Positions 1-13,650 of a DNA stretch of 64,000 bases are shown piece after piece. The position numbers and the translations under genes were made by a program. Position 1 is the first letter of the stretch, and each line of letters begins with the position of its first letter. The DNA is from Synchiropus splendidus (lineage: Eukaryota > Chordata > Actinopteri > Syngnathiformes > Callionymidae): NCBI RefSeq assembly GCF_027744825.2, contig NC_071345.1:12602501-12666500 (forward strand). The letters run 5' to 3'. Under the pieces are notes generated by a model. It had not been told where the DNA came from. It was given only the letters and a program-made list of their open reading frames with translations, and did not search any database.

Positions 1-27
1 AACAAATGAAGCTACAGTTCTCTAAAC

Positions 28-422
28 TCATGCTCTGTTAACTTTTACTTCCTCAAACCACATGGGTTCCTGTGGAACATCACTGATATAATCAATTTCA
101 CCTGCATTCATATTCATGCTGAGACTGCTAAAACCCCCTGGGGCTGTTCTCAGTGAACTGCCAGTATCTGTTCTCACAGCTTTTCCTGTAACCATCCACT
201 CCAGCGACCGCATCTTTGAATATATAAGAAAATCTTCAGCGGCTGCTGATTCATGTGAGTCTGATACTTTTTTTATGAGGCACGATTAATACTCACCGTT
301 GTTGATACTATACTTCGCTCCACATGAGCCATAGTTTTCTCCTGAAGCATCAGGTACAGACCAACGCCCAAGTTGTGTTCGATGTCCACCATTTGGTAGA
401 GATTATTGAAGCACAACAAGGC
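28..422 (-). CDS. Candidate last two exons of an unidentified minus-strand gene
   Basis: I do not recognise this protein. Two minus-strand segments join in phase 0: complement(297..422), 42 codons, and complement(28..213), ending in a stop at 28-30. The upstream segment ends in a consensus donor (ACG|GTGAGT) and the second starts after TTCAAAG. The acceptor of the first segment (CACATGAG|GCC) follows a T-rich tract. The translation has ordinary protein character (begins ALLCFNNLYQMVDIEHNLGV, ends MWFEEVKVNRA) with no low complexity. A further exon-like segment at complement(743..824) has a GTGAGT donor but does not join in frame, so upstream exons are unresolved. It may be a real 3' end of a gene or two chance ORFs that happen to have splice-like edges. 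No domain can be assigned. Confidence 0.3.
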
Positions 423-1224
423 CTCATGTGAATCAAATTATACTCCCAAAGACAAAAATGATAATGAAAAAAAATAAAAAAAACAAGGAAGGAAGCTGAA
501 GACCAAAATCGAAGCAGAAAATGATTTTACAAGGCACATTGAGTTCTCAAACATTTCTTATAGTTAGAATGGTGCTTGTTTATTGTGTTAATTGTTGTGA
601 ATGGGTGAAAGCGTGTGAGTGTCTACTGTTTTTGCCAATTGTGGAAAAACAAAACAAGTTCTGTCCATGTGTTCTTCATCTGCTGTACGAGAACTGAGCA
701 GTGTTAAAATAGCCAGATGACAGTGGGGATTTAAAGACTCACTGGCAGGGCATAGTAAAGGTTAGGTTCACAACAAGCTCCATGAAAAGGAAACCATCAT
801 CTCTGTGTAATCCTCGTGTAGATTCTGCATTGTGAAACTTAGTTTTAGTGACATCCAGGGAGTTTTCAAAAGGTCAGGCCAACATCTTTCAAGATATTTT
901 CCTTATGTTCAGAACACTCTGTGGTGTGGGAAAATATAAATATCTAGCTGGCGACGTACTGTTTGGTTCACTCTGCTTTATATAAGTATTTAGGTATAAT
1001 AAGTAAGTAAAAAGTAATAAGTATTTTTTCTGATAACTTTGTTTTCATTATGATGTTTAATCCTTTACTTCACCTTTTTCTTCTTTATTTTTATTTTCAT
1101 TTTAGTTGGTGGGTAATTGGATTCCATAAACACCTGGCTGACACCAGAAACCAAGCAACATGATCCCTCAACTTACTTTTATTATTCAACGATTCATCTT
1201 TGAAAAGAAATAAATCAATAAATT

Positions 1225-1555
1225 GTTGGTTTTCTCGCAGCTTGAGATCTGTCTGACACTCCCATCACCTACTCGCCATATCCATTCCTGGCCACTGTTC
1301 GGTCTTTCCCTTTTACTCTGACCTTCCTGGTTTTCCAGTGGCCTGCCTGCCTGAATCATGACTCCTGTCCCAGACCTCTTGACCCCGTCCTCTGCCTCGT
1401 CTCTGTTTGCCTGGTTTGGACTTTGACTCACTGACCTTCTTCCCTCTGACCTGTAATCTGAGACTTGTATTTTCCCCTGAACTTGCCCGGTCTTGTGGTT
1501 GTGGTTTTGACGTGTGCTTGGGATCACTTCATCTGCTGGATCGCGACAGAGCGAG
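1225..1555. repeat. Probable retrotransposon-derived, CCTG-rich remnant
   Basis: This stretch is much more C/T-rich than its surroundings, with repeated CCTGCCTG, CTCTGACC and GACCTTC words, and it ends near GGATCGCGACAGAGCGAG. From general knowledge, such pyrimidine-rich blocks are typical of the 3' parts of fish LTR elements. I see no coding remnant and no clear ends. Confidence 0.3.
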
Positions 1556-3054
1556 ACCTTTAAGGTTTTTTGAGCCCATGTGTTGACAAGAAAATTCAGG
1601 TTTTTCGCATGTCAATTTGCATCTTCCCAAGGAGCTGCATGGTTTGGTGGCTAGGCGATTCCCCACTTCCCCGTTGCAAATGTCGAGCGAATTGACACAG
1701 TCAGAGTCAACAAACTGGGCTGAGCTTAGCATCACACTCCTCAGCATCACCAAGCATTAGCAACATAACTGAGACATAATTTAGTGAACAAATTTCAGCG
1801 CTTATTATTGAATCGCACATCACCATTACATTCAAAATGACTTAACTCATTTATCAGACATGACTTCAAATTCAAAACACATTCATCAGCATTGAGATTA
1901 AAGGGAACAAGTACAGTAAACACCACACTTTTCATAAGTCTCATAACCTTCTGAACTTGTTTTCATTTCATCATCAGAAGCTTTACAGTTGTTTATGACA
2001 GGAACAATCTCTACATACCCGACGGGTCCACATTGGTGTACGATGTCACCAAGGCTATTCTCAAAAGCTAAAAAGCTACACTGAGCTCTGCAGCCTTGGG
2101 TGTCATTTTGACAGACAGATCACTCTGTGCCCTTCTTCTTGAGCAAAGTGTGCATCCCTCCTACATTTGGAAAAAAAAAAATCTGAGTTGCTGACACACA
2201 AGAGAGAGAACACGTGCAATGACATGACTGCTGTTTGCATTAGCACAGCTTGCGCAGGAGCGCGGTGAGCATCTGTCTGAGAGGAAAAAAGGGGAAATAC
2301 CACTTATCCGAAAACTGGCTTTGAACCAAAAGCCACAGGGAAAGAAAAAGTGGATCCAGCATCAGTGAGCCCTGCAGAGACGTCTTGAAACACTGAGTGG
2401 AACAGTGGTTCTATTCAAGCCATTTTCCCTGGCAGCAGCCTGAATGGCTTCAGAAATCTTTTCATTTCAATGTCGAAATCGGACAGGAGGACAGAAAGGA
2501 AAAATTTCCCACAACCATTATAGGGATCTGACGGGCTTTGTAGTGAAATGCAACAAAAGCTTCTTCATCCAGTCAATACGTTAAAAAAAGGACCAAGTTG
2601 ACACGACTGTCATTTTTTCCAATTGGAGTCGGAAGTGAGAGAACTGGAATCATTTCCCCTCCAGCACTGACTTGACTGTGGGCACTAGAAATTTCCTGAC
2701 AGTCACTTTTGAAAAAATACATTTGTCTTCCAGAGTCAACTCATTTAAGACTTGTTAAGTCGAGTAAACCGTGGAAAGTTTAAGTTGGCAGCAAGATTGA
2801 CTTATGGCCACAAAGTCCCTAAATTGTCTGTGCGTGACAATTTTGCATCACCAAAAAAAGGCTGGACAAAATAAAAGTTTGCAAGAAGACAATATTGAAT
2901 AACAAAGAACTTGCCAGCACACAACCATAAGCTTCACTTAGCCTTGTCCGTTGTTGTTGCAACAAAACAAAATGGTAGACCTCACCTTTAGTCTGTTGAT
3001 CCATCAAGGACCACAACAACATTCAAAGTCATTCTAGTCTCACAGTTTTTGACC

Positions 3055-3374
3055 AGGGATGTCCGATAATATCGGTTGGTTATTATCGGCCTGACATTAG
3101 CACAATTTTGTAGTTATTTTAATTATTTGTATCAAGTTTTACCCTAATAATGAAAACCGATATTGCCAAGTGTATTGAAAAAGTTGAGCTGTGCAGCTGT
3201 GCTCTTGCTTTTAACATACAGGCTTCACATTAGCAATAATGAATGTCTAGCTTTGATGACAGCAGGTATGATGTGGCCTGAAATGCAAGTATCACTATCA
3301 TTTTTTAATCGGATTCTGGAATCAAGTATATCGGTACATCAGATATCGGCAAAATGTCGATATCAGACATCCCT
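3055..3374. repeat. MITE-like element with terminal inverted repeats
   Basis: The element begins AGGGATGTCCGATAATATCGG-like and ends GATATCAGACATCCCT, which are near-perfect inverted complements of about 17 bases. Further TATCGG and CCGATA words are scattered inside. It is about 320 bp and non-coding. The short open frames within it are incidental. I could not identify a target-site duplication with confidence. Confidence 0.65.
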
Positions 3375-5226
3375 ATTTTCGAAGGACATACATGAATCAT
3401 TTACTATTTCAGATTCTGATTCTTATCTTTTGGAAAATAAAGTGAAGACAGATATATAAAATCCACATAATCCTTAATGTAACATTTTTTTGTTTTTTGT
3501 TTAAATGATTGCAAATATCTGTCATATATATTATGCAACAAAAGCAATGAGAAGAAGACGGTAACTGATGTGATGTTACACCAGGGATGCGACATTGTGA
3601 GTAAAAGAGGTGTATGTTTGATTGTTAATAGAGATGGAACCGTTCACTACTTATATACCTTTGTGCCTCATTTCTAAGGATGTTGACATATAAGTCTTTG
3701 CATATTTTTATTATTTATTTTTCACTTTCTGGGGATCCTCAGGGTACAACTCTGTGACCAATATTGCTTTACATCCACTTGTTTTCGATCGCGGCATCAA
3801 CACCATAGATCTCCTGTTTGTATTAGAAGCGCTAAGCAGAAGAAATGTCTCAATGTCGTTCCTATTCAGACTTTTTTTCCCGGCAAATTCATGGTCATCA
3901 TTGCTGATTTTTTTCCGAGCCAATGATCAAAAAGTTTCAAATTGTATAAAGTCTGCTAAATAATAAACACAGATTGCTAATTTCTTGATTTATGTCAACA
4001 GGTTTAAAAAAAAATCTCATTACTCCAGTAAGTTAGTGATGAGCCAGTTGATGTTGCCAGGTTATTAAACACCTTACCTCATACTGTATTTGCGCATCAC
4101 ATTTTCCAACAACAGGTTCAGGACTGAATATGGTAAATAACCCGTACAAGGTTCCATCTTGTAAACATGGTCAGGACTTTCTGAAGTCATGGAGAATAAA
4201 ATAACCCTTTCCCTTAAGCTCGAACAAATGAAGCTCTTTGTGCAGATGTTCTTCAGTGTTCAACAACCTCATTTGCAACTAAGCTTTCAGCACTCTTTTA
4301 AGCTCAAAGAAGACCATGTAGGACAAAATTCTGTCCGCATTGTTTATTCTCAGTCTTGTTTTTAATTTTCCACAAAGCAGACAAAAAATTGTCAGAGGGG
4401 GAAACGGTCAGTTCCCCTGTGGTGACAAAACCTAGCTAGAGGGAATTGCAGTCAACAAATCCATCCAGGCGAAACTGAAGTCTCTTCTGTGGTTCTTGTG
4501 ACAAATTGTACAGCAGACTTTCTCATCCTAAATTGCACTGCATGCAAAGTTAGAGCTGAAGCCGTCTGACCAGCTGGTTGCTGGATTTTATTAGAGAACT
4601 CGCAGCTTCGCCACCTTCACTACTCTCAACTCACTTGTGCCCCAAATCTAAGGCACTGTTTGAGGTCACAAATAAAGCCACGTGCCACTGACTGCAACAA
4701 AACATCTCAACATATGCGAAGCTCATCAATAATTGAAGAAACACCGTGCTACTTTTCATTTGCATTTCTTCATAAAGCAGCATCTGAAGTCTCCTGAAAG
4801 AAACCTCAGCTTGTCGGAGAGCCACATCCAACAAGGACATTGCCAAGGTAAATGGAACAGCAACACTGCAGTGTATTAACCAGGACAGAAACATGTGCTT
4901 GCGCTGACACATTTCAAGGCAAATTAGAATATTTAAAGTATTATTTCTGTATTTAAAAAGTGACTGGCCGTGGCTTCTTACGCCCAGTTGGGAAAATATC
5001 CGTTGTAAATGGTGTTTGAGGTTGGACCTGGGAGTGGGAAGTTGTTTGTCATTGACAAGACTGTTCTGTGGTTGACCATATATTTTCACCAAGTTATGTT
5101 TTGCTTCTGTGAAATTTAGAAAATAGGATTGTAGCTACCAGAAAGCAGTGGCAAACCAACACTTTAACTTAACAAATCTACAAATTTACAGTTTACGAAT
5201 ACATTTAGTTGTGTTCCGTTGCAACA

Positions 5227-5675
5227 CATCCTCACTCCCATGGCGTAATACAATATATTGCTGTGGACTTTTGCGTTCTATATTGACGCCAAAGGCAGCC
5301 TTTTGTGTTACATTTTGACGCATTGGGTTTCAGTTGAAGCACATGCTGTGCCTTCTGCGGCATATCCTGACACTGTGGGCAGCGCAATGAGAAAAAAAGA
5401 CAAGGTTGGGATACGGTAAGGCATGGGATGCCCAATAGGAACGCATTTAAATGGCTGTGCTTCTGTGTTTCAGTAAGGGTGGACGTCAGTAAGATGCCGA
5501 GCAACGTAAAGAAACTGACTTTCAATGTAATTGAGTGAAGAGCTTCCCCATCTGCAACCGTGCAATGTTTCCCCCGACGTCACCATGCAACACGGAGGGC
5601 TGCCTTTGTCCTCAGTACAGGACGCAAAAGTCCACTTTCCCAATGTGAGTGTATTACACCATGGGAATGAGGATG
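5227..5675. repeat. Long-TIR non-autonomous DNA element (copy 1 of family with 54430)
   Basis: The left end (CATCCTCACTCCCATGG, then GTAATACA and GTGGACTTTTGCG) is the imperfect inverted complement of the right end (CGCAAAAGTCCAC, then TGTATTAC and CCATGGGAATGAGGATG), giving terminal inverted repeats of about 50 bp. The interior has no transposase frame. A related copy lies at 54430-54682, and an internal fragment (GTTGAAGCACATG and following) recurs near 30640, so this is a multi-copy family in the host. Confidence 0.65.
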
Positions 5676-7786
5676 GGTTGTTCATTCATATCAGCCTAAG
5701 TAAATGCTATTTCAAACGCTGCCCTTCATCAGCTTCAATGGGACAAAAATAACAATGAGGTCTGTTGCATTTAAAAATGTGGGATTGCAACATTGGCGTC
5801 CATTTGCAAAGACGCCATAAAACATGACTTAATTGACATTGTAATAACGACTGAATGAGTCTTTCATTGACGTAATAAACAGACTCAGGTCAACCAGTTC
5901 ATGAGATCTTTCGAGTTTAACGCAGTGCTTTAGTTCTGCTCCCATTAAAAGCCATTCTTCTATAACTGATACGTCCATGTGGTCTCAATCTGATGTGTGC
6001 TGGCAGGCACGACATGGAGCATACTCTGTGGGTACTCAGGCCCCGGAACACCCACGGCACTGGCTCCTACGATTTCCCTAAAACAGAGCTTCTATCAAGC
6101 AGAGCAAACTTCTGACCGCGGAGATGAGGTCTGTGCAGCAAATCTAAAACAACCCACACCATCAAACAATGGGAGCTATCTTCTCGTGTTTCCCGGGATT
6201 TCACACACAAACAAGAGGATCAAATTCAGTATTGTCTTAGTTTATGCGGTAGGAAACTAGACGGATTCCTGATGCACAAGTGTTGACGCTTTTCTTTTTT
6301 TTCTTTCAACCAAAAGTGAGTCACTGTGGTGTTCCAAAGACATTCCTCTCTTACCCTCCATTTCCTGAATGGTAGTTTTTCCTATAAGTTGAATGCCTTT
6401 TTGTCAATGCTTATTGTTTGCAGAGACCTTTTACTTACTCAGCTTTATGAAAGTTTATTTCCAATGTTTGGTTCAGGAGCAGTTCTAATTGATATGAAAC
6501 CCTGCAGCCTGCATCTGGCTTTACTTAAACAGCGCTTTGATTTATTCTCATTACAAATGCAGCTGCTGTTGACTCTGTATATTACATAATATAGCACTAA
6601 ATATAGCTCTGAAACACTGCTAACTATGCTATAGCATTAGCAATAATTTGGGAAACCAAACAATGTCCTATTTAGAAGATGAATAAGTAACATTATCGAT
6701 GATTAAAGATTACAAAGTTACTAAGAATACTTTGAATTTCTTTACTTAGATGAATTACAGTAGTTCACACATAAATGCAAAACAAATCAGGACATTTTGC
6801 CTTTTAGCTCCTTAGCTAGCTTTACATAGGACAAGTTAGAAAGAGTGGAAAAACTATTAAGTTCTAAAACAATACAAATATATTAGAACTGACATACAGT
6901 CAATAAAAGTCAGCACACCTACCAATATTACAGTAAATATTTGAACAAAGGTCTCAATAGCCTTTTCACTTTCTGTGACCTGGACTCTTGCTGTCAGGAA
7001 AACGTGGTCGCTCTGCCAAGTTTTTAATGAAGTGGCAAGTTCTGCGATCGTATATTAACTATTACAACAGCTCAACCGACAGTGAAAATAAGGTACCATT
7101 AAATGAACATGCAAGTCATCTCGGATGACAGGAATGCTATGTGAAGGTGTTTTTTTTTTTATGGTGGAAACCATAACCATTTCTTTTGCAGCATGTGTCC
7201 TGTTTATGTTCTCATCTTACAAGTGATTCATTGGACTGAAAGTGAAACTGTTGACAGCCTGGACGTCGGACTGACAGGTTCTTAAAGATTGTGGCAGCCA
7301 GTGTTTGGTGAAAACTGCAATATATTTACCTGCAACGCAGCACCAACGGCTCGTGCTATGATTGCGTAAAAAGGCTTGACTCAATTTGAAAAAGTGGCGT
7401 TGACTCCCAGCACACGCTTAAACAACTTCGAACTTTGAGATTGATAGTCAGCTCGCTCCTTTTTTATTGATGTAACCGATAACAGGAAAAGTCTCCAGTA
7501 GACAGGAGCAAGCTCAGCTGTCCTCAATAATAAAAAAAAAAGGATCCCTCGGGCTCCTGGCTCCGAGAGAAATGTTTCCTCTGAGCTTTAGTCGATGCAG
7601 CCACCATGAAGATGATGTTTTTTGGTGTGTTTCAACATAAATGTGATGATTTTGTTGCCACGTATCCTGCTGTCCATTTATCAATTGTTTATTATTTGGT
7701 CCTGTCTGTTGATTTTTTTATGTCATGCCATCCAGGTCTGAGAGAACAGATATTTCATCCATGCTATATGACTTGTACTGTAGCAT

Positions 7787-7820
7787 AGTTGACAATAAAG
7801 TTACCTACCTACCTACCTAA
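7787..7820 (+). repeat. Retroposon-like tail with short (TACC)n run
   Basis: The text GACAATAAAGTTACC is followed by several TACC units. An AATAAA-bearing tail running into a short tandem repeat is how many fish non-LTR retroposons end. The body upstream is not clearly delimited. Confidence 0.35.
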
Positions 7821-10800
7821 ATGTAACAATCCATTGACATATGGAAGAGTGAATAAGACTATGGAAAGATGAAGCTGTAAGTCACCAGCTAAAAACTCTC
7901 TATGGGACGGCAGTGGTTTCAAGTCAATGGGGGATGCTTTGCTGTAGGTGGTACACAAACCCATGTGAGGGAGTAGCTGTGACTAAATTGGTATCTTTAA
8001 TGCCACTTAGGTGGCAACAGATTGGAAAGTCCCTTGAGCCAATGCCCAAAAAACTGTTGAGCAAAATGGTCTAGTTTCCAGCTGAGTTGAGTTTGTTGTA
8101 GATATAAGAGAAAATATCACACTCACTCTTTTGTTCTGTATGGCGTCCCAAATAGTACGGAGCACAGCGTATAATCTCAATATTGTGAGGGAAACAAGAG
8201 AGTTTGGTGCAGGATAAGTAGAAGGAGACGCTAGTCTGTCTGAAACAAATAAAAACAGCAAGTAGTTCAACACTGGAATGAGAATCTGTGGTGATTTCAT
8301 TAGCTGCAATTGGCTTTAATTGAGTTTAAGTGGAGAAACCAGTCGGATGCTCAGTCTCAGCAAAGCATTAACAGAAAACTTGTGACGCATTCAGGGGATA
8401 AATCACGCTGTTTTTTGGGGTGACGGTGACTGAGGTGTTCTGAGTGGGTCGGCCAATAATCAGAGGGCAGGCGGTAGGCAAGACGCCTTGTGTATAGTGT
8501 AGTTCGGCACACAATGGCCGCCACACTTCCGTCACTCTGCAGCAGAGCAGCTGCGGCTACAGACATAACTTTTCGCTGCTGGCGTAACTGTGGCATGAAG
8601 GGCGTCTGCAAAGCACTTTGGGTGTCCTGACAAGCTGAAAACATTTTAGGGTAACATATATTGACTATTTATATCTACAATAAATGTGTATTTACGGTTA
8701 AATACTTGGCAATTATTTAACTATTACTTCCCAAGTTCCTCATTGTGGGAAGAATAACATCAGTTGAATCTAGTTATGTTGTTTTGTGTGAACTTTTGTT
8801 GGCTATTCCAGGGTAAAACCTATAGTTTAGTAAATTCAATACTTTAGAATGATTAATTACTAGCGACTAAGCACATGAATAAGTAGTTTATTCAGGGTAA
8901 CAAATATTCGCTAAGCTACAGTATGACTGAAAAAAACATTCTAGAGAATGTGAGCCATTCTTATTATTTATATATTTTCCGATAACCATGAGAAGGATGG
9001 AAAAATAGACTTGATCTGAACTTGTGAAAAGATGGGGACACGTCTTTAGTCTGGAAAGAATGTCTTCAGATGCCTTGATGAGGTGTTGTGTGGCCTCTGA
9101 CCCCAATGTAGTTGACTTGCCGGCCATTTATTAGCACACATTGGCAGTGCACTGCACTTCAGCCACCTGCTGCGCCTGCCTGCTGCGTCGACACACCGAA
9201 TGAAGCTGTCATAAATCTAAGCGCGACTTCAGGCTCGCCTCAACCCTAGTGTCAACAGTTGCCACACAGCCGTAGCGCTTCACGGAGGGCCAGGCAAAGA
9301 GTTGCTTTGCGAAAATCCCCACCTCCCTTATGTTTCTGAGTCATCAAATCTCAACTCCGGCATAAATGAAGCCCCCAATGACAAGTCGACTATTAGCTGT
9401 AACTCCAACTGGCCCAGCTGTTCGTCAGAGCTCCGCACAAAGTTCTTTTATCATGACACTGCTGTGCTGCATCCTACGTGGGCGCTATTTAAAGAGGATC
9501 TGCTGGCACGAACGCTACGTAGGGACTTAAGAAGCCAAGACAGAAGAATCCTCTTGAGGGTAAACTGATCATTGGTTCTAAAGGGGAGGGCTTTAGTTTG
9601 ATTATTTGTTGGAAGCTTTAATAGAAGCGATAAGGAAAGTCGAAGTGGCAGCTTGCTGGTGCGAAATGTAGAAGCTGAACAGACAACTGTGAAATATTAA
9701 TGATAGCGGGTGTTACAGTATGTGACATTGGAAAAAATAATCTGAATCGAATGACTAAAAAAGGTGCTTCACTTTCACCGTCTGAGACAAACAATTGAAA
9801 GTTATGGACAATTTGAAGTCACATTCATTGGCATTTTTTAATAAATTAAATAGTCTGAACACCTGCAATTGCCTTTAAAAACAGCCTCAATTATCATACA
9901 AATAACTGTGAACACATCATAGCTGAAACTCACTGCGCTGGAGGAAAATATGTCTCATGACTTAATTCTTCAGAAACAAAAGACAACTAGTTGATTTCAT
10001 TTTAGGTTCTATTTTGGAGCTGGTAGCTCGGAGACTGGATTCTTCAGTGGGACAGTGGAATGACACTGAATTTTCGTGGTTAATAGGGCAGTTGCACATG
10101 TATAAATCCTTTCTGCCAGCTGCGACGCTTCAGTTACATACGATATGTGCTTAAGTTGAGGAGAAAATAATCTTGTAAAGCCTGAGTAAATCCCAGAACT
10201 GGCGACTGGGAGTCCTGAAGAAGGAGGAAGGTTTTCCGTGTCTGACATGTGCTTCCAATGCAAAATGTATCTGAGCAGCACAGTGATCTCTTTGTTTCAT
10301 GTGACGTTTATTTGAGAGAGTAACGTGATCATGATGATAGAAGCGGACGAAAAAACCTAATAGGAGGATTTGTGGATCCAATATACGAGACTGCCTTGGA
10401 CTCATGTCTTGGTTTTTCAGTTATTACCAGATATACTGCTTAAATATTGGAAAATCCAAAGGCAGTTAAGGTCCCGCCACTAAAAAGTGGCGCAATATGA
10501 GGGTTAAGGTTTAGATAGTAGATGAAAAGATTCTGACTGGTTCACGCCGACCAATCCAATGCTTTGACTATATGTACACCGTTGTCACCGATTGGAACAA
10601 CAGCTCCTGCCAGGGACAAGGACCGCTGTGATTCCGTGGAATGGCTTCAGTTTGCTGTCAATTACCATGGCACCATATTCATAGGTGCTGATCTATATCT
10701 TTGCGCCTTCACACTCTTGCCATTGCCATCAACAGCACATCATCAGCAAAAAGTAGAGATGTAATCTTCTGGCTGCGCAATAGTAAATAGCTCCCTCTTA

Positions 10801-11144
10801 CTATATCGGGTGTTTGTGGCTGTCAGGGCAGATCAACCCCGGACTGAAAGTGCTGCCTCTGAACACGGAAAGCTGCGACTAAGAATTAACCAAAGTCTTT
10901 TTGGAGCTATTGTGCAGACCTGTGCTCATGTTGGCTGATATTTTAGTGTTCTTTATTATGGTTCACAAACATTTTTAAACAATGAGTAACATGAGTTACA
11001 TTATAACAAAGTGTGCAGCGTCTATAGGTTTATTAACTGAAGTATTTATTTTATTTGTAGTCGATGATAAGGATGGTGATGTAGTTGCACCAGAAACCTT
11101 CCTGCGTCGGCAGGAATGTGAGTCCACAAGCATATGAAGATAGT

Positions 11145-11150
11145 TTTATT
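11145..11150 (-). terminator. Poly(A) signal AATAAA for the candidate minus-strand exon
   Basis: The plus strand reads TTTATT, so the minus strand has AATAAA about 120 bases after the stop codon of the candidate terminal exon at 11270-11565. The spacing suits a short 3' UTR. AATAAA is frequent in AT-rich DNA, so it supports rather than proves a gene end. Confidence 0.35.
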
Positions 11151-11269
11151 CAAAGACGACGAAGCTAATTTGCGAAACTTAGACAGATGTTATTAGAACG
11201 TGCAAATCATTACGCAAACTGAGCAGATATTAAAACGTGACTAGGCAAGTGCCTCTCAGTGGCTTGTTT

Positions 11270-11565
11270 CTACGGGACGATCTTGTTCACCAGCTCCATC
11301 TTAGATTCCCACCAAACTCCATTTGCTGACACGGTTTCTTGGGCGACTCTGAGATAGGAGAAACATGGAGAAGGTGATAATGTGCTCTGAACAGGGGTCA
11401 TGAAACACTCCGGAGGCGCCCTCAGCTGTCTTGCCAGGATGTTCATCCTCACACACCCCAGTGGTGTCGCTGTCATGACAACGGAGAGGACAAGAGGGTC
11501 ATCTGTCTTCATATTTTGAGTGGTGTCCGATATCGTGACGTTCAAGGTGACGAAGGTTGGGGACG
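11270..11565 (-). CDS. Candidate terminal exon of an unidentified minus-strand gene
   Basis: I do not recognise this protein. The frame is open for 97 codons and ends in TAG, after an acceptor-like CATCTGCAG|CG. The translation (starting SPTFVTLNVTISDTTQN, ending ESKMELVNKIVP) has normal composition and several N-glycosylation-type NxT/S sites, as in extracellular proteins. It begins in phase 1, which matches the candidate exon complement(13651..13753); that in turn starts in phase 0, matching complement(14742..14900). An AATAAA follows the stop by about 120 bases. The alternative is a chance ORF or a decayed gene, because no similarity could be tested. Confidence 0.33.
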
Positions 11566-12443
11566 CTGCAGATGCAGGAGGCATGCTGGGAGTCTTTTCA
11601 CTTTCAGGGGCACAGGAGCAATTTTAAAGTGAGAATCCTGACACTAAATAAACAGGCAAAATGTAAATATATCAAAACACAAGGGAAATAATTCATTCAA
11701 TTTGATCGACCTGATTTACCTTCAGTATTTTAAAGGTTAGTCAGGCTGACGGATTTGTTGATTTCAACATCATACACCCACAAAAGCTAAGAAAAATAAT
11801 CAACCCCATTTGGTCGAGAAAAGCGCTTGCCCTGAAATAAACTGCAGAATTTCAGCTATTAGTCAGGATTTGGTTCTTTACGAGAACAAACCACATCCAG
11901 ATGGAACTGGCATGAAGTCTTGTTTGTTTCTGGCTGGCAATAACTCCCTTGCCAAATGCAGTCATTGAACTTCATTTTCTATATTAGCCGCGTATATATG
12001 AGGTCCATTACAGGGTGACTGAGGGAAAATGTCAGAGAACGCTGTTGCATCAAGCGGCCTGAGACCTGTTTCGGTCAATTACACCCGAGAGGATTTCATG
12101 TCGGTTAATAGAAGAGATGTTCAAGCCATGTTTCAAAAGTTGCCAGTAAGCGGACAGACATCTTCAACAGGTGGCGAGGATTTAAAGCAGGAGGGGGGCG
12201 AACCCTTTTATCTTGGCAAAGAGAGAGAGAGAAAGTGGTGTCGGAAGGATCGCCCAAAATAAACCGCCGGGTGTTTGGGGTGGTGATGATGCCACGCAAA
12301 GCCAACAGGCCGGAGGGAGATTGATGAGCCAAGGGCCACAGGGCAAATCGCAGGGGTGAAATAGGGTCAAACTAAGTCGGAGTTTGAGCAAACATAGTCT
12401 CAAGGTTATAAGAGTTTGACTTATTTGAGGAGTATTTATAGTG

Positions 12444-12468
12444 CATATATATATATATATATTGAGGA

Positions 12469-12502
<34 letters not shown>
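12444..12502. repeat. (AT)n microsatellite in two blocks
   Basis: Two alternating AT runs are separated by ATTGAGGAGT. The same GAGGAGTAT word also sits just before the first run, so the locus looks like a slippage or duplication of an AT tract together with its flank. Confidence 0.9.
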
Positions 12503-12505
<3 letters not shown>

Positions 12506-13650
12506 ATTTGACTTGGAAAAATAGACAATTATCTCACTCAAAAGAGGTTAAATCTGATTCTCTTTTGACGCTTTTCAACCACCAATGGAGCACACGGAAT
12601 CATGGAATGGATATTGGACAACTGCTCCCAGCCTTTACCGCATTTGCCTGAAAAAACCAAACACAATGAGGTTCTACTAAGCTCCTAGCAGCAACAATGA
12701 TTTTCTCACGTAATTTCCAGGGTACCTCAAGAGGTTTAGTTTCAATTGTGGGAGTAACAACACAAACAACAGGGCTACATGTAACAGTGTTCTATTGTAC
12801 AGTGTGACGCTGTCTGGGAGAGCTGAGGTCTTGGCAGCACCACCTCCATGTGCCACAGAAACAAGCCTCGTAAAGCACCTAAAGTGGTCAGCACTAACTT
12901 CACCAAACGTGTAAAGCGCTTGTACAGCAGAAGCTTAGAGGAAGTTCTCAAGTCCCGCTCCAACAATGCATGAGCACCTTTCCCTGTAGCAAAAAAAGAC
13001 ATTATTATTGAATTGAAATTGATATTGTAGCAGTGAAGAGGTTGCATCTTCAGTCTGGCTCAGAGAATCTAGCAACCACCATGCCAGGGTTTGTAGTTTG
13101 GATAAAGGGAAGTTTGGAAAATAGAGTCTGGAAATCGTAACTCAGCAACCCAGCAACAGATCAGCAGTCAAATTAAATAGAAAAAAAAGGAAAGCGGTGG
13201 AAAATGTTCTGAAGTGATATGACTCAGAAGTGTTCCAAGTAGTAGACTAGTCTGTGGACTAGATGAGATGAGTCAGTCATGACTTGGAGTCATGAGGGAA
13301 TTGCTTTGTCAGTCACTTCAATGCAGAGTTAACCAGTCCCAGTCTACTTGGGGGGGTGGAAAGGCACAGTCTCCCAGTAGCCGCTGACTTCTTTCCGTTC
13401 TTCAATGATGTCATGTGTGATCAGGTCAAAGTCAGAGAACACGGGTTGTGAATGGTGAGATGAATTAGTTCAAGGAAGCCCGTCTTACGAGTACAATAAA
13501 TTAGTACAATAAAAACCGGAGGAATGTTGTTTGGTCTCATGTACAGTTGTGAAAGAAGGGAAGTGATTCCAACACATTCAGCTGGAAGGAACCTCACGCT
13601 GCACCCAGTTACACAAGCATGTTGCATAGGCACCTTATTATAAGTCTTAC

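Larger units (their letters stand above)
424..11130. other. Gene-poor stretch with no supported gene
   Basis: Apart from the repeats listed separately, I see only short unsupported ORFs, homopolymer runs and AT-rich DNA. None of the open frames here has recognisable protein similarity or a consistent exon chain. A TATA-like TATTTAAA near 9486 inside a relatively CpG-containing stretch (about 9150-9570), followed by a donor-like TTGAGG|GTAAAC, could be an isolated promoter and first exon, but nothing downstream supports it. Confidence 0.5.
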
